This document shows positions 1 to 13,023 of a stretch of 64,000 nucleotides of DNA, piece after piece. This DNA comes from Monarcha castaneiventris obscurior (lineage: Eukaryota; Chordata; Aves; Passeriformes; Monarchidae), in NCBI GenBank assembly GCA_026261815.1, contig JAMPIT010000476.1, forward strand, positions 4,119,501-4,183,500, read 5' to 3'. The position numbers were made by a program, and so were the translations under genes. Positions within the stretch are counted from its first letter, which is position 1. Every line of letters begins with the position of its first letter. The notes under the pieces are model-generated. The model worked only from the letters and a program-made list of their open reading frames with translations. It made no database searches and was not told the origin of the DNA.

Positions 1-280
1 CGCCGCTGCCGTCGGGGCTGCGGCCGCCGCTCGCCGCCCCGCGCGGCCCCCGCGGCCCGCGCCGCGCTCCGCCGTCCGCGGGAGGCGCGCTGGGGGCGGG
101 CGGGGGGCGGCGCGGAGAGGGGGCCGTGCCCAGCGCCCCTCCGCCCCGCGCCGCCGCCGCTGCGGGCACCGGGAGGGGCCGCCGCTGCCCCCGAGCCCGC
201 CGCTCCGGCCGCAGCTCTCGGGCGCGGCCCCGTCCCCCGGGACCCCCGATGCCGGGGCCGGGGGTTCCTCCAGCGCCATC
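1..280. promoter_or_regulatory. CpG island, probable promoter / first exon region
   Basis: This is the most CpG-dense stretch of the window, almost entirely G and C, with CG dinucleotides every few bases. GC content falls off gradually after about 280. Two Sp1-type GC boxes lie side by side at 92-100 and 102-110. In birds such islands nearly always mark the promoter and 5' exon of a gene. Which strand is transcribed cannot be decided: no clear exon/donor pair is visible, and the open frame at 126-521 has the low-complexity Pro/Arg/Ala composition expected of GC-rich DNA. The island is cut by the left edge, so its other half lies outside the window. Confidence 0.65.
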
Positions 281-2029
281 CTGCAGCCGCGGTCCCCCAT
301 CCCCGCTCTTGGCACCCGGGAGAAACCCGTCCTCCGGGATCCCGTCCTTCTGTCGCTGGGTCAGGGACTTGTCCAAGACCTCGGGACGGCCGAACCCATC
401 CCTGGGACGGAAGGGCAGCATCAGAATCCAGAACCCTTGCCTCCTTTCTCCTGCCTCCATCCCTGGAGGCTGCGGTCGGTCCCTGAACCCCGGAGTCCTC
501 AGCGCCGACCTCTGGAGCTGATGCCGCTGCCAGAGCCCAGGACTCCCTGTCACTGCCCTGGGGAGCTGTCAGCCCCAGAGCCCAGGACACTGGACGTCTC
601 CTGGCTGTGCCCCGGGTGTGGTTCAGCACCTCTAAGGGGAAATGGGAAGGGGTCTGCCTAGACTTTTCCCGCACCGCATAGCCTGCCCCATATCCCCCAT
701 GGCAGAGGTCCCACAGCATCCCACGGGTAGCCCAAGTCAGGCTCACGTATCCATTTTGCAGTGCCCCTCCTGCCACAGCTCTGAACTTCCTACCTCTCCC
801 AGCCCTGCCCAGGCGCAGGTACGACGCTTCACCGGGAGCATTGCTGCAGCAGCTCCAACCCCAGCGGCACTGAAACCACCCTGTCATAGGTGGGCTTTGC
901 GTGTGGGTGACGGGGATGGGAACTGATGCTGCAGGAAATTTCTTAACTCCACAGATTTGGGCTTTTGACAGCACCGGCAGAAGAGTGGTGAGCCCTGTCC
1001 TAGACATCCAGCCTCAGTTTGAGTGTTCTCCTGGGGTGCAAAACCAGTGATCCAGGAGAACTGACTCCTTGGTTAGCTGTACTCATCAGCAGGATGAGCA
1101 GCACTGAAAAGTGAGGAACAGGGGGACGCCAGCCTGAGCCCTGCTCGCACTCTCTCACCCGCAGGCTCACAGCGCTTCACTGAGAGGGAACCACTTCACA
1201 CCTTACAGAGGGAAGAACTGTCCCTTCATGGCAGCAGTGGGGGACCCTTCTGGGATGCAGAATTGTCTGGCCCAGAGGCTCCCACTCCTCCCAAGCTGCA
1301 GCTGCCCCTGTCATGGCTGACTGCCCCAGCTCCTGAAGTGGCTGCAGTTCTGGCATGCCAGACTGGCATACTGGGATGCTAACTATGGGAGAATTAGCAA
1401 ACCCAGAGAAACCAAGCGCTTCTGGAGGTAAAGCCTGGAGGCTGCTCTGCACCAGGTCACCACGCAGAAGGTGGGTGTCTTCACAGCCTCTTGCCTGTAG
1501 CCGAAGCTGCTCCAAATGAACGAACCCTGTGGAGTTATGGATGGGACTTCGTGAGAAGGGAGCCCTCCCAGGCAGCAGGATGAAAGCAGATTAAGGCTGC
1601 AAGTGTATTTAGATGAATATGAGCTTAATCCACTAACCAGATCAATCAAAGCTGCAAGTGATGCTTTTCCCCTGGAGTGTCTTGCTGTTCCTGTGCCTGA
1701 TCACTGCAGGAAAAGAAGCTCTGCCTGGCATGTACAGCAGCTGCCCTCCTACATCTGGACCCGCTTTATCTGTGCAAGCCAGCCACAACCCAAATTTCCA
1801 ACCATATTAACAAGCACTGCTGTAGATTGCCATGAGGGACCTGTGTCCATGCCAAATATGGCAGGCAGGCCTCACTTCTGAGTTGGAGCACCAGCATGGT
1901 TGGAATGGGAAGTGTTGCAAAGCAGGGCAATTTGGAGATATCTCTGCAGTTCTGGTCACTTATCACACTTACGCTGAATTATGCTTCACTTACACAAACT
2001 CTAATGATGTTACTCCAGCGAGGCAAAGC
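281..2029. other. Flank of the CpG island, no gene recognised
   Basis: GC-rich shoulder of the island grading into ordinary non-coding DNA by about 900. A donor-like GCAG|GTACGA occurs near 816, but it follows no convincing coding frame. No repeat family, RNA gene or exon is recognised. Confidence 0.4.
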
Positions 2030-2180
2030 CAGCTCTTATGCTAATTTGACTATTTGTTAGTCTAATAACTCTTACTTACATTTACTGTGCGGCTTAATAT
2101 TGTCAACACTTCTTAATTTTGGTGTGAGAGTGCTTTTATGGTGAATTATAACAGTAGAGGTTAAATTGCACAAATGCAAC
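2030..2180. promoter_or_regulatory. AT-rich candidate regulatory element
   Basis: A sharp AT-rich island in GC-richer surroundings. It contains an octamer-like ATGCTAAT word at 2038-2045 and several TTAAT/TAAT cores, without simple-repeat structure. This composition is typical of vertebrate conserved non-coding elements, but conservation is not shown here. Confidence 0.25.
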
Positions 2181-2559
2181 TTCCCAACAGGTCCATAACT
2201 GTGGAGTTTATAGCTGAAGGGATTTGTACATCATCACACCTGACCTTATGCACACCACTTGTTACTTCTGCATCAGGCCTTGCGTTTGGCTGGGCCACGT
2301 CTACTAATTTATTCATCAAGGAGCACGTCTGTGTTTCCAGATCACTTGTGAGCCCTCCTGAACCCCCTGAGACCATGTCTCTCCATGCCCTTTGCCCACA
2401 GGTCTACTCTGCCTCACCTCCCAAGTGTACTGAGTGATGGGAGACTTTACAGAGCAGGCAGCACACAGGGCATGAGCTCAGAGAGTTTAACTGTGAGTCA
2501 CAGCTCTGGGTCATTTGAGCCAGTCCAGAACAAGGTTTATGGATCTTAAGGGTCCCCGT

Positions 2560-2790
2560 TTGGAAACACACATTATTTGGTTGTCTGTGTCATAAATCTC
2601 CCCATTTATCCTGCTCGAGCTGGATGAATAATTGGAGAGAGGTTTGTGGCTAATTGATTTGCTGATCAGTGGAAAGGAGTAATGAATAATTTATTTGATG
2701 AATATTCCTCAGCCATCCGTAAAGCTGGTCAGTTACTGAAAATAATTAGTTGCAAACACTCAATTTTTCAGCCAATGGCTTTGCTCATTT
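2560..2790. promoter_or_regulatory. AT-rich candidate regulatory element (homeodomain-site dense)
   Basis: About 230 bp with many homeodomain-type cores (AATAATTG, CTAATTGATT, AATAATTAG), a TGAATATTCCTC stretch and a CCAAT word (GCCAATGG). It is complex sequence, not low complexity. The motif density suggests a developmental enhancer; this is inference from composition only. Confidence 0.3.
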
Positions 2791-5215
2791 GCAAGAGCAC
2801 CTCACACTTCTTGTCCTCCAGAGTGGGTCCCCATGGATTTCTCCTGGGCTCCGTGCAGACAGAGGCTGTTCTTCAAAATAATCTGAGGACTTCACTGTTC
2901 TGTCCATCCACTGCTTTGTAGCTCACATTGCAAAGCTCCCTTTTCCTCCCCGTGTCCTTGCAGGTACCGGTCCTCCAGAGTGCACGGAGCTTTCAAAGTG
3001 GGACTCCGCTAACACCCCCCACTTGGGATCAGGACAGTGAGCAGTTTTGCCATGGAAGGGGAAGATGCAGATGCATATGTCTGTGACACCTTCAGCTCCT
3101 GGCTCTGTCTGCCTGGCACTTTTGCTGTGTTGTATTAGTCCCATACAAATCACCTGTGAAGCCAACCTTCGGAGCAGAGATGCTGCCTCTCACCCACACA
3201 GCTGGGCCAGCTAAGGGATGGAGCAAAGGGTTGGGACAAGCACAACAGAGGAGGAATATCCTACACCAGCCAAGCCCTAATTCCTTTCTTTAGGCATAAA
3301 CCCTTAAGCAGGTCACACAAGCATGTCATTTTTCCTGTATCTGCATGAGTCCTGGTCCTCCCTTTGCAGGCATCCTTGCAGCACCTGGCACAGTAATCAG
3401 GCAAGACCTGCATGGCTGCTTCTTCTGGGTTCTAAAAAAAAAAAAAAAAGGAGGAAGAAAAAGACTCTTTGGATTCTCTAAAATTGCTGTTTATTTGCCA
3501 GTTCTTGCATGTTAAGATTTCTGAGAAAACAAACAATCTCCAGAGGCTTCTTGATGTTATTTGCCTTCTAGCAGAAATCCTATCAGCTTCTCCTGTGATT
3601 CTCAGATCTGGCAGGGGCAGCTCCCCTCCCTCCTCTTTTTTCACCCCTAAGCAACACGCAGACACCCTCCCCATTGAATTAACATAATCTTTCCCCTGCA
3701 ATATCATCTCGGAGTGACTTCCTTGGCTCACAGTCACAGATTTGTTCGCTCCCGTGCTGGGGATTCCGAGCAGCAGCAGTCAGGAGCTGCCTGGAGTGTA
3801 TGCAATCCTGTGCCAGACTGCACTTGCTCGGGAACGAGGATCTCCTCTTCCCGTTGAACCGGGGTGATTCAGAAACCCCTACAGAAGACCTGCTGTGTTT
3901 AAGTGTAATGGGAATAGGACACTTAAGAGCACATGAGCTGTCCCTGATCGGGCGGGGAGAGCTCCCTCCCTGTGGGAAACCCGTGAGTTTGTGCCAGCAT
4001 CCGCAAGCCTCGTGTGGTTTGGGGGGGTGATTTTTGTGGGAAATCGGCAGCTGCCCAGCCTTGAGCAGGGCTGGTGAATGCCCTGGAAGCTGAGCTGGCG
4101 CTGCTGCGGGCTGTGCCCGCCCGCTCGGCAGGAAGTTCACAGCCTGGGACCGAGGGGCTAATTCCATTATGCAATGTTTGCAGCCAGACTCAGGACTTTA
4201 ATTATGTCTTTCCTCTCCTTGCTGGCTCTCAGCAAAGTCACGCCTGCTCTGCTCTGCTCTGTGCGATGCTCAGCCATGCCTGGGAGAAAGTGGGATTGTT
4301 ACACAGCGGGGAGGTGGGGACGGGGGCTGCACATCCAAGGGTTTGCAGCTGGAGTCCCTGCTTCGGGTGCTTACCCCGGTCACTGGTTGCTGACGCCGAG
4401 CTGGGAATTTGCGTGTGGTCCTTATGACCCAGAGAGAGGGGATGTGCGCAGCCCTGCGCCTCTGGGACCGCAGCTCCCTCTCGGAGCATCCCCCGTGCGA
4501 GGCTGCAGCAGCTCTGTTGCTGTGTGCAGCCCACAAGGGTCGGGATGCAGCCCGGGACGCATCCCCACTCACAGCAGGTGCCAGGGGACCAGCCAACACC
4601 CCTTCTCCTTCCTTCTCTCGGGGCTGTCCTCCCCCAGGACTCTTGTTGCTTCCAGGGATGGCCAAACCCTGGCTGCTGGGGAAGGGGGCTGCTGGGGCTG
4701 CTCCACCACCTGGATTTACGGGGCTTTAATGTATTCCTCCCTTCCCCTTGCAGCAGATGCTCCGTGTAAATCAGCGCCGCGGATGAGCCGCGTCGTTCTG
4801 CACCAGCTGGGACTTTTGGCCCTGGAAGACTTTGCTGTGGCCTCCAATAAATACATCAAGACATCAGCCCAGGCTGAGCAGGGAGGGCAGTAGCTGCCTG
4901 CCAGCACACCCCACACACCTAGAGAGGATCCTGCAGCCTGTGCCAGGGTTGGGGGAGCCAGGGTGGTCCCCAGAGCAACGGAGAGGAGGTGTCTTGTGTG
5001 TGTGCATCCTTCCTGGGGGGAAAAGGGCTCTGAGAGAGACGTCCTGGATGCCCACCCCGCCTTGTCGCCTTTATCTTTGCAGCACTTTGGAGAGAGCTTG
5101 CCTGGAAGCAAAGCACTGATGCGTGGGTATTTTTCACCTTCAGATTTGCTGTTGAGCTTGTTTAGGTGGAGGATGGGCTTAATGGTCCAGGCTTAGCAGA
5201 AAGAAAGGGGAAAGT
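2791..5215. other. Non-coding, no gene recognised
   Basis: Ordinary DNA that becomes GC-rich between about 4.0 and 4.8 kb. The long open frames here (for example 4174-4893 on the plus strand) overlap open frames in the other direction, have Ser/Pro/Gly-rich composition and no recognisable domain. They are taken as chance ORFs. A 16-bp A tract lies at 3434-3449. Confidence 0.4.
3434..3449 (+). repeat. A16 homopolymer tract
   Basis: Uninterrupted run of 16 A, followed by a purine-rich GGAGGAAGAAAAAG stretch. No retroposed gene or SINE body is recognisable upstream on the plus strand, so it is recorded as a simple repeat only. Confidence 0.8.
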
Positions 5216-5480
5216 TTGCTCAAGACAACGTAATTGATCTTAATGAGACAGGAAGGGCTTTGTGCTGCAAACACCAGTGTTTGTTTTGTGAGTTTAATGC
5301 ATTTTCTGTCTGGGTTTGATTACCCTGGGGAAGTCCTCTGGCCTAATAAACGGAGCCATAGGGAATTAGAACTGATAATTTCAGTTGCTGCTCTCAGCCC
5401 AAAACAGCTCAGCCTTCCAGTGGGGAAACAGAACTGGGGAAAAGGTAATTGGTATGGATTCAATTAGCTCCCAATTACCA
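5216..5480. promoter_or_regulatory. AT-rich candidate regulatory element
   Basis: Contains GTAATTGATCTTAATGAG, GTTTAATGCATTTT, GGTTTGATTACC, CCTAATAAACGG and a pair of AATTAG/CCAATTACC words near 5462-5480. It is a complex AT-rich island flanked by GC-richer DNA, read as a possible enhancer from motif density alone. Confidence 0.3.
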
Positions 5481-8400
5481 GCCAGCTTTGGCTGTGTTGG
5501 GTGAGCAGCAGCCAGGGCTGGGTGCCCAGGGACAGGGCACATTGAGTGCTGTCCTCCAGTGGGGTGACACTTGGGCACCCAATAGCGGAGCTGGTGCTCT
5601 CAAAGAGCCAGGAGACTGTGGAAAGCTTTGTGGATTTGCTGCTAATGATGAAAATGGTTGTTGTCAGAGGGAAAACTCTTTTTCAAACCCTGGGCATTTG
5701 GATCATGACTTTCCTAGAAAATGGTGTGATTTCTGCTTTCCTCTACACTGGGAAATGGAGCCACAATGTGGTTTTGTGCTTTTTATTGGTATCTCCTTAA
5801 ATGGAAGGGGGAAAAAATTACTTTGAATCTCACAGCTGCTGCTGAAAAGGTGGGTCTCTAGAGAGCAATGTTTCCACTGAGAGATTTCTTCGTGCTTGTT
5901 AACAGCTGCCTGTCCCCATGGGTTTCCTGGGGGACAACCATATCCAAACCTGTCCCAAGCCAGGACTGGGACGAGGAGGTGCTGAGCTCATGCTAGTGAT
6001 GCACCTTGCTGTTGCAGCCATGGCTGAGAAACACCCCTGGAGATGCCAAGACCTGGCCTGTTCTTGGCAAGAACAGGGCCATGGCATTCCTGGTAGCAAT
6101 CACTTCACCCTGGCTGAAGAACTCCACACTCGTCCCGCTGAGCATGGCTGGCATGGGTAGGCAAGGACATTTGTCTTCTTTTCTTCCCTTTCTTTCTTCT
6201 GTTTTTTACCTTTGCAAACAAAACTCACTTAAAAGGGCCTCCCTCCCTGAAGCTCCTTCCCCCTGCTCCAAATCCATCCCTGTGGGATGCGGTGTGTGGT
6301 CAGTACACAGCTCTGCACAGCTGTAGGGACAAGGCAAAGCCACCTCCCCATTGTCCCCAGCCTGTCCTCGCTGCTCAGCCACCTGGCAGAGACATGCCAG
6401 CACCCCAGGGATAGGGAGAGTCCCGGGGACAGGGGCTGAGCAGTGCCGAGGGGCTGAGTCACGGGGACGCCATGCCTCTGCATCCCAGGGAACGTCATGG
6501 GAAGAGCGGAGAGGGAGATTATTTATAGCTGCAAGAGCAATTATACGGAGCTGGTGTAGAGCTGGCAGGCTGCTGGCTGTGCAGGCACAGTCAGAGCAGT
6601 GGGATGGGGGGCTGGGAGATCACGCTGGGATGGAGGCCAGGGCTGTTCCTGATGGGTCGTGCTTGACCAACTGGCTGGCTGCACTCCGTAGGAAAAACAG
6701 AACAAAACAAAACAGAATAGTCACTGTCCATCTCTGCCTTTTCACCTCAGTATAGCTCTGGGTTCCAGTCCCCAGCGCCCCATCGCTCAACTTCCTTCAG
6801 AGCCTGGAAAATCCCCTTTTCTGCTTTCTTGCCCCCTTGGACCAGAGATTTGTTCTGCTCATCACTTCTGCTTCCCAGATCAATTTGCCACTTTTCACAT
6901 TGGTTGCTGTTTATTTTCCCGCTCTGCCTGTTGGTGGATTTGGGGTTTTTATTGCTAATTACTCTTCCTGCTCCTCTGCTGGGGGAAATACTTCCCAGTC
7001 CATTTTTAACTGATGTTAAGGGCATTAAAAAATATTTACTACAGATAAACATTTTTAAATCAGTCTGTCTGGACAGGCTGCTTTAGCTTGCAGCCCTTGT
7101 CAAAGGCTAATGATGCCCTGAAATACTCTCTTGTACCCAAACCTGTCAGGGCTGAGACAAGGCATGGTTCTCACTGTGCAATTTATGGTTGGAGACCAAA
7201 CGGCTGTATAGGGAATGCACGGCTGGAGACAGTGCAGGCGAGACAAAAGCTCCCTGCAGAAGCCCAGGCAGCTGCAAAGTTGGGCTATATTTAATTTCAA
7301 ATGCCTGGAGGGTTCCCATTTGATTTCTGGGAGGATTTCAGACTGCGAGCTAATAGGGATATAGTTGAGGTACATCTAAGGCTCTTTGCAAACAGCACAC
7401 AGGCACCTGCTGAGCTTTTCAGGAGAAGCTGGGACGGTGCTGACTTCACTGCTCAGCAAGGAAAAGCCCCAGGCAGGAGGAATGCCAGGGGAAGGGAGGT
7501 TGCAGAGGCCATGGTGACTCCAGCACCACACCATCCCCAGGCAGGGCAGTGGGCACTTCAGCTCTGGTCAGACAAACTGCCCAGGAACAGCTTTGGAGGC
7601 AACTGGTGGCCTTTTGATGCACTGTAGAAAGAGACAGATGATTCAGGCCCAGAGCTGTTTGGATCACAAGAACTTCTCTTTGGGGAGGTAGATCCATCAG
7701 CTGAGGTTTATTAATCCAAAATCCTGGCTGAAGCTGTCATGTCAGTCAAGCCCTGGAGCTGCTGGCCTTGCTCCTCACTCAGCTTGGTGAGGCACAGGCC
7801 CAGGAAGGCTCTGCACATCAGCACTCCTGTCCCTTGGGGGTTTTACAGTCATTGGAAAACTTTAAAAAAAGAAGTCGGGAAATCTCACCAAACTCTCAGT
7901 TAGAAGGTTGCAAGCCCAAGCATCAGAAATTAGGCAGTGCTAGTTTTATGGTAGTTGGTTTGACCTCTGCTCTGCCCCCATCTACATTACTATGAAGTGT
8001 TTAGTTAAATGATCACTTACTCCTTCCTCCTGGGGCTTTTCACTCATTCCAGTGCACATGGAGCAAAATTAAAGTTGCGCAGGAACCACAAATCTGGCCT
8101 TTCCCAACATTTGAGTACTTATCTCGCTGCCTGAGCAATGTTTTTTTTAACAGAGCTTATTTGTCTGTAGGATTTTAAATAATTTGGTGTCAGTTCCATT
8201 CCCATTGAATTCACTGGATAATTAGCTCCTGGTTGTAAGTGAGGAGCACATGGCATCGTTACCTTGCCTCCCCAAATGCAAGGCTTTGTGTGTCATGGGG
8301 TTTTTCTATTAAAGCAGCCTGGCTGGTAAATGCCCCAAGAGGCTCTTGGTTCACATGCTGCAGACCAGGCTTCTACATTAAAAACCCATTTCAAGCTCCC

Positions 8401-8989
8401 CAACAAAATGTGCGAGTCAGAAAAGTTAAATTGTGTTAATTCTGTCTCGAATGTCCCAAGGAAAAGCAAGGCCAGGATGCTGCTCTCGGGTTCCATCCCC
8501 TGCTCCGTGCTAATGTGCACTAATTTTCCTGGGGAGCTGGAGATATCGCTGTGGAGCAGGGCTATTACAAATAGGTTACTGGAGCCTTGTGCAGGGGAAA
8601 ATGGGTTTATTTTCTGCAGAGAGGATGGTGAATTTGCATCTCAATGAATGTTTTTTCCTTGAAGGAATTTTCCATTATAGGAGAAATAAATTCTTCTCAT
8701 GGGTAAACTGCTCCAACCACCTCACCTGTGGGTTGTGTTTTCCCAGACCTTGCAGCCTCATCACGGAGGTGCTGGCAGGGAAGCCCTGGCCTGGCCAGAG
8801 CGTGCTGTGAAGAGGGAGGGAGTGAAGCCAGCCCTCCATGCTCTGTGATCTGGCTGCACTGCACAAGTGGCTGGGCTGGAGGTGACTTCTCTGATGGGCA
8901 AAGCTACCTGATGTCTACCTGAGGCCGAAAATGTCACAGCAGCTGGAGCCATGGGGGGCCAGAGGGAGAGGGGGTGGGAATTTTAGCTA
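5481..8989. other. Non-coding, no gene recognised
   Basis: Mixed-composition DNA with scattered AT-rich patches (for example near 6.9-7.05 and 8.1-8.25 kb). No exon with matching acceptor, frame and donor was found, and no repeat family was recognised. Confidence 0.4.
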
Positions 8990-9120
8990 CGGCTCTGGAA
9001 AGAAGCAGATAATCGTGGTGGTGATGAACTGCATGAATCATTTAGAAGGATGTAATCTCGTGCCATATGTTATGTGTCAGTACGTGGAGAACATGTCACA
9101 TCCATTAGGACAATAATTGC
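8990..9120. promoter_or_regulatory. Candidate conserved non-coding element
   Basis: A 130-bp block of complex, moderately AT-rich sequence with GCAGATAATCG, CTGCATGAATCATTT and CATTAGGACAATAATTGC words, abutting GC-rich DNA on its left. It resembles a conserved enhancer core in composition. No coding frame makes sense. Confidence 0.25.
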
Positions 9121-10571
9121 ACAGTTCATCTTTTTTTGGGAAAAAAAAAAATTCAAAAATCATTCCTAGGCTCAGCAGCACTTGCAGGGCAGAGCTAGGC
9201 TGTGTTCCTGTGCTGGAGAGACTGGGTACCGAGGGCAGGCACCTGAGGAAGCATTAGGCTGTGTCAAAGAAGAAGAGGAAGAAACAGCTGGGTGGGAAGG
9301 AGGGAGAGGAGAGGAAATACTGCTTCAGTAGGCCAAGAGGGCTAAATAAAACATGAGCCTCTCCCTGGGCATCTGCAAGGAGGTCAGGATGGATGCCAAG
9401 CCCTGGGTGTAGGAAAGCCAAAGACTTTTGAAGACTCACATCTTCCCCATTTCCAGCCAGAAATGCCCCAGACTCTGAATTTTGTTAAGGCTTTTCTGTG
9501 AGATTAAAAGCACCCCTGCTGCTAGAGATTCCCCCCTTGCTAGGTAGGGCTCTGCAGCCATGAGGTGTCCCTGCCCTCCTGCCGCTCCCTGGAGCATGGT
9601 GCTGGAGAGCCCAGGGGAGCAGGATGGGTGGCACAGGCACGGGGTGGGTGGCTGTGTCCCCACAGGTGTGGGCACGGTGGGGCAGGGTGTGGCTGGCAGC
9701 TCCTGTGGGCAGCGTGTCCAGCAGGGAGGGCCACGCTTGTGGCCGAGTTGCCCTCCCAACGCGTGCTGGGTGCCAAGGCTCTGGCCAGGAATTAGTTTTC
9801 ATTAGCAGTTTTCCAGGCTTTTAGGCAGCCAAGCAGCCATGCCTGAAAGACTCTGGGGTGAGCTGTCATTACTGCACAAAGGTGGCTAAGCTCCCAAATC
9901 CTATTAGTGCAGAGGAAAGAGACACTGAGAATGACCTGAGGCAAGGCAGAATCCAGCTGCGACGGCCAGGGAAGGGCAGCATCTCCTTCCCTCACACCTC
10001 TCTCAGCCCACACCAGGAAGGCTGATGGTTCTTTCTGCCTCAGGCAGCTGACCTGGTGCAGCCTGCATCCTTCCAAAACTACCTGACCTCTGTGGAACCC
10101 ACCATCCACACTGGGACTGCCCTTACCGCCCACCTCCTGACACCATTCCCCAGGCTCCTGTGCCTGCTCCTCCCTCCACTAGTGCCTTTGTACACAGAGG
10201 AGCTAAAATCCAGCCCCAGGCTGCCCCATCAAGCAAAGTCGTGGCTCTCCTGCTGACTAACATTGGCTTGGCAGGTGAAGGTTACTGTGCAAATTAGCTA
10301 TATTTAGCCCCCCAGGTTTTTGCAAGACACTTGATTCAAGCATTGCATGACATTTCTATTTTTAAAAAATAATGCCGCCTTACATCAATGAAGCTTAAGT
10401 CAAGAGGCAGAAAAATTGGCCAGGCTGGAAATTGCCATGAGCAGGGAGTCGTCACCCGTGGCTGCTGCCACCGACCCAGGGAGGCCTCTGGGATGTCCCA
10501 AACCATGGGCAGGGGGCGATGCCAGGCGCTGAGCAGTGCCCAGGATGGTCCTGTGGGCATGCACAGGCCCT

Positions 10572-10600
10572 CACACACACACAAACATAGACACACACAC
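10572..10600 (+). repeat. Imperfect CA microsatellite
   Basis: Two (CA)n runs interrupted by AAACATAG. Short and imperfect. Confidence 0.8.
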
Positions 10601-11394
10601 GGATGCTCGATGGGGGAGGGCTGCATCTTCACTCCAGGAGTCAGAAGGAGGGCTCTGGTGCACAGCCTCTCCTGTCTTGTGCTGCCCACCCCACTGCAGG
10701 AGCTTCCTGCCCTTTGTGCAAGTCCTGCCAGCAGCACTCACTGAGATACTTCAGATTTCACGGGTCTAATTCATCCCCCCTGCTCCTCCTCCTGTCCAAC
10801 AGCATAAGCCCATAAGGCTTTTAAAAGTGCAGCAGCATCAAGACACCTTCAAAGCAACACATTCCCTGCAGTGAGAAGCCACCGGCTCCTCTTCCCAAAA
10901 ATCACAGCAGTGAGAGATGCTGAATCCCTCCCAAAATCCCTCCCTGTGGGACAGGGCTCTTCTGAGCTCCCACACTGTCACCTTCCACTCTCCAGCACCA
11001 ACTTTTAGGTCCAAAGGGCTGAAAATAGTCACAAAAAGGAATGGTGGGCTGACTTTTGTCTCCAAGTAACTTTTATACTTCTCAGATTGCCTGCAGTCTC
11101 CCTTGGACCTTTAAGTGATAAATTGCCAAATAAAAAAAGCTAGTGGAGTTTGCCATTTTTGTTTCCCTCTTCATGGCAGAGCATTGCAAAGGGCTTAACA
11201 AGGCAGCCTCCATGGCACAGGGGAACAGTGTCTGTCCTGTATCTCAGCTCCTGAACTGTGGAGACTGGGAAACTTTTCATTCATCAGAAATTCCAGCAGA
11301 ATTTTGAAGAAATTGCCATTACCCAGGAGGGACGGTGGCTGTGACTGGAGATGCAGAGCAAGGACCAGCTGGGAATTTGCCAAGGAATTGCTTG

Positions 11395-11426
11395 CTTGTC
11401 ATATGCAGGGCTTGTCACATGCAGGG
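11395..11426 (+). repeat. 16-bp tandem duplication
   Basis: Two adjacent copies of CTTGTCAYATGCAGGG (11395-11410 and 11411-11426) that differ at one base. This is a local replication-slippage duplication with no known function. Confidence 0.85.
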
Positions 11427-12599
11427 CTTCCTTTTGGGTCCAACACCAGACCAAGATTTTGGGGAGCAGATGCCGGTATCACACCACCCAGAGCCGTTTA
11501 ACTTTGCATTTCCCACCCTGACAGTGCAGTTGAGGCTGGAGAGGGGACAAGAAAAGCACAGCCACATCAAGTGAGCTTTCTGACACTTTCTGCATGTTAT
11601 ACTCTCTGTCAAGTGATTTTCACCCCCAGCAAGCTTGAGGCAGTGTGGTGTGCAGTGAAGAATACAATAAAATTGAATTATTGTGGCGCAAGAAATTTTC
11701 CTCCTCCCATTTGTCAAGCTTTCTGCATCTCATTCCAGAGCAAAGAAAAATCACCCAGTGATCCATCAGGAAGGGGAAAAAAACATAAAACCTCCCCAGC
11801 AGGTGTGTTGGATGGCACTGCATCTGAGCAGTCCCTGGGGTGCTCAGACTCCCTGCCAGGTTCCTGGATTTCCCCCAGCCCATCTCCCTGGAGTTGTGCC
11901 CCCCTCTGTCCCCAGTGCCAGGGGATTTCTGACAAAATAATTGTCAGCAGAACAGCTGCTGAGCGATGCAGGACAGTCCCAGGTGAGGCTGTTTCTCGGG
12001 GCAGGTTTCCATTGCCCCCAAGGGGACTGGAAATAGGGTGGTTTTGCAGAGGTTGTGCTCTCTGAGCTCCCCCTCTGCACGCAGCGTGCCAGGGAACTCA
12101 GCTGCAAAGATGAATTTCATATTGATTTCTATAGTGCTGCCGAAATTCTTTGTTAGGGAGCCGAGCAGCACACGGTGATGGAAAACTGCAAGGATGGCTT
12201 CAACTGCTGAAGGGTTTTCTGAAAATCCAGGAGAAACTGGAAAAGCCATTGAAGAGGAGGAAAGTACTCTGCTCTAAAAGGGACAAATGGGGAGATAAAG
12301 AGTTTTGCAGGCTACATGTTTCTTCTTTCTTCTGAAGGGAAATTATACCCAAATTCACATCTTCCTCCAGAAGCTTTTGATGAAATAGCAATTTTTGAAT
12401 TGAATGACTGCGTTAAAAGGTGTCCAGCCAACTCTATTCTGCTTTTCCACATCTGTTTTATCTGTGAACACAGACCAAGGACTTTCTTTCCATTCCCTTT
12501 TATTTTTGGGGAACTAGAAAAGGTCAACTCATAGTTTGTTTGAACTTCATAGAAGAAGCTGTATTGAACTTAGCAGATGTCAGTGGGGCGAAGGAAGCA

Positions 12600-12740
12600 G
12601 CAAGACGTGGCTCAGGGGCTGGATGGGTGATGGGCTGGGGAACAGGACAATTCAGCCCTCAAGGCAGGGCCAGGAGTTGGACTCGATGATCCTTGTGGGT
12701 CCCTTCCAACTCAGGATATTCCACGATTCTGTGATTCTTT
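12600..12740 (+). mobile_element. CR1 LINE fragment, 3' end
   Basis: The 68 bp at 12673-12740 match the 3' end typical of avian CR1: a GTTGGACTCGATGATCCTTG block, then GGTCCCTTCCAAC, then degenerate GATTCT octamer repeats that form the element's 3' terminus. The upstream 70 bp are more diverged and only tentatively included. It is a severely 5'-truncated copy, the usual state of CR1 insertions, with no coding capacity. The plus-strand orientation follows from the 3' terminal octamers lying on the right. Confidence 0.85.
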
Positions 12741-13023
12741 AAGTAGAATATCAGAAATGCCAGAAAACTTCATCCTTTCCTTGCAAAGGATCAACTTTGC
12801 CTCCTAAGAGCTTTTTCTCTGCCCACCCTTCCAGCTCCCAGTGTCTCCTGCAGTGCAGTTCATCTCTCTTTGAGCCGAGGCTGCCTGCACTCTGCCAGCT
12901 GGCAGGAATTCCCTTTGACAGCCTGAATCTGTCAGCAGCCAAATACCCTGAACTCTGGAAGGTGTCATTATAGACATTAAAGAAAAATAAAGGGGCTGTC
13001 CTTTCAAAGAATTTATTTCCTTT

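Larger units (their letters stand above)
9121..12599. other. Non-coding, with a small AT-rich island near 10.3 kb
   Basis: No gene recognised. A short AT-rich patch at about 10270-10400 (GCAAATTAGCTATATTTAGC and a run of A) could be a small regulatory element. Two local repeats inside this stretch are listed separately. The opposing open frames at 9.4-9.8 kb are mutually overlapping chance ORFs. Confidence 0.4.

Noticed and set aside
126..521. Pro/Arg-rich open frame in the CpG island
   Set aside because: Composition is exactly that of GC-rich DNA read in frame. No donor or homologous motif supports a first coding exon.
4174..4893. 239-codon plus-strand open frame
   Set aside because: Overlapped by several opposite-strand frames in a GC-rich segment. 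Ser/Pro/Gly/Cys-rich without domain or signal features I trust.
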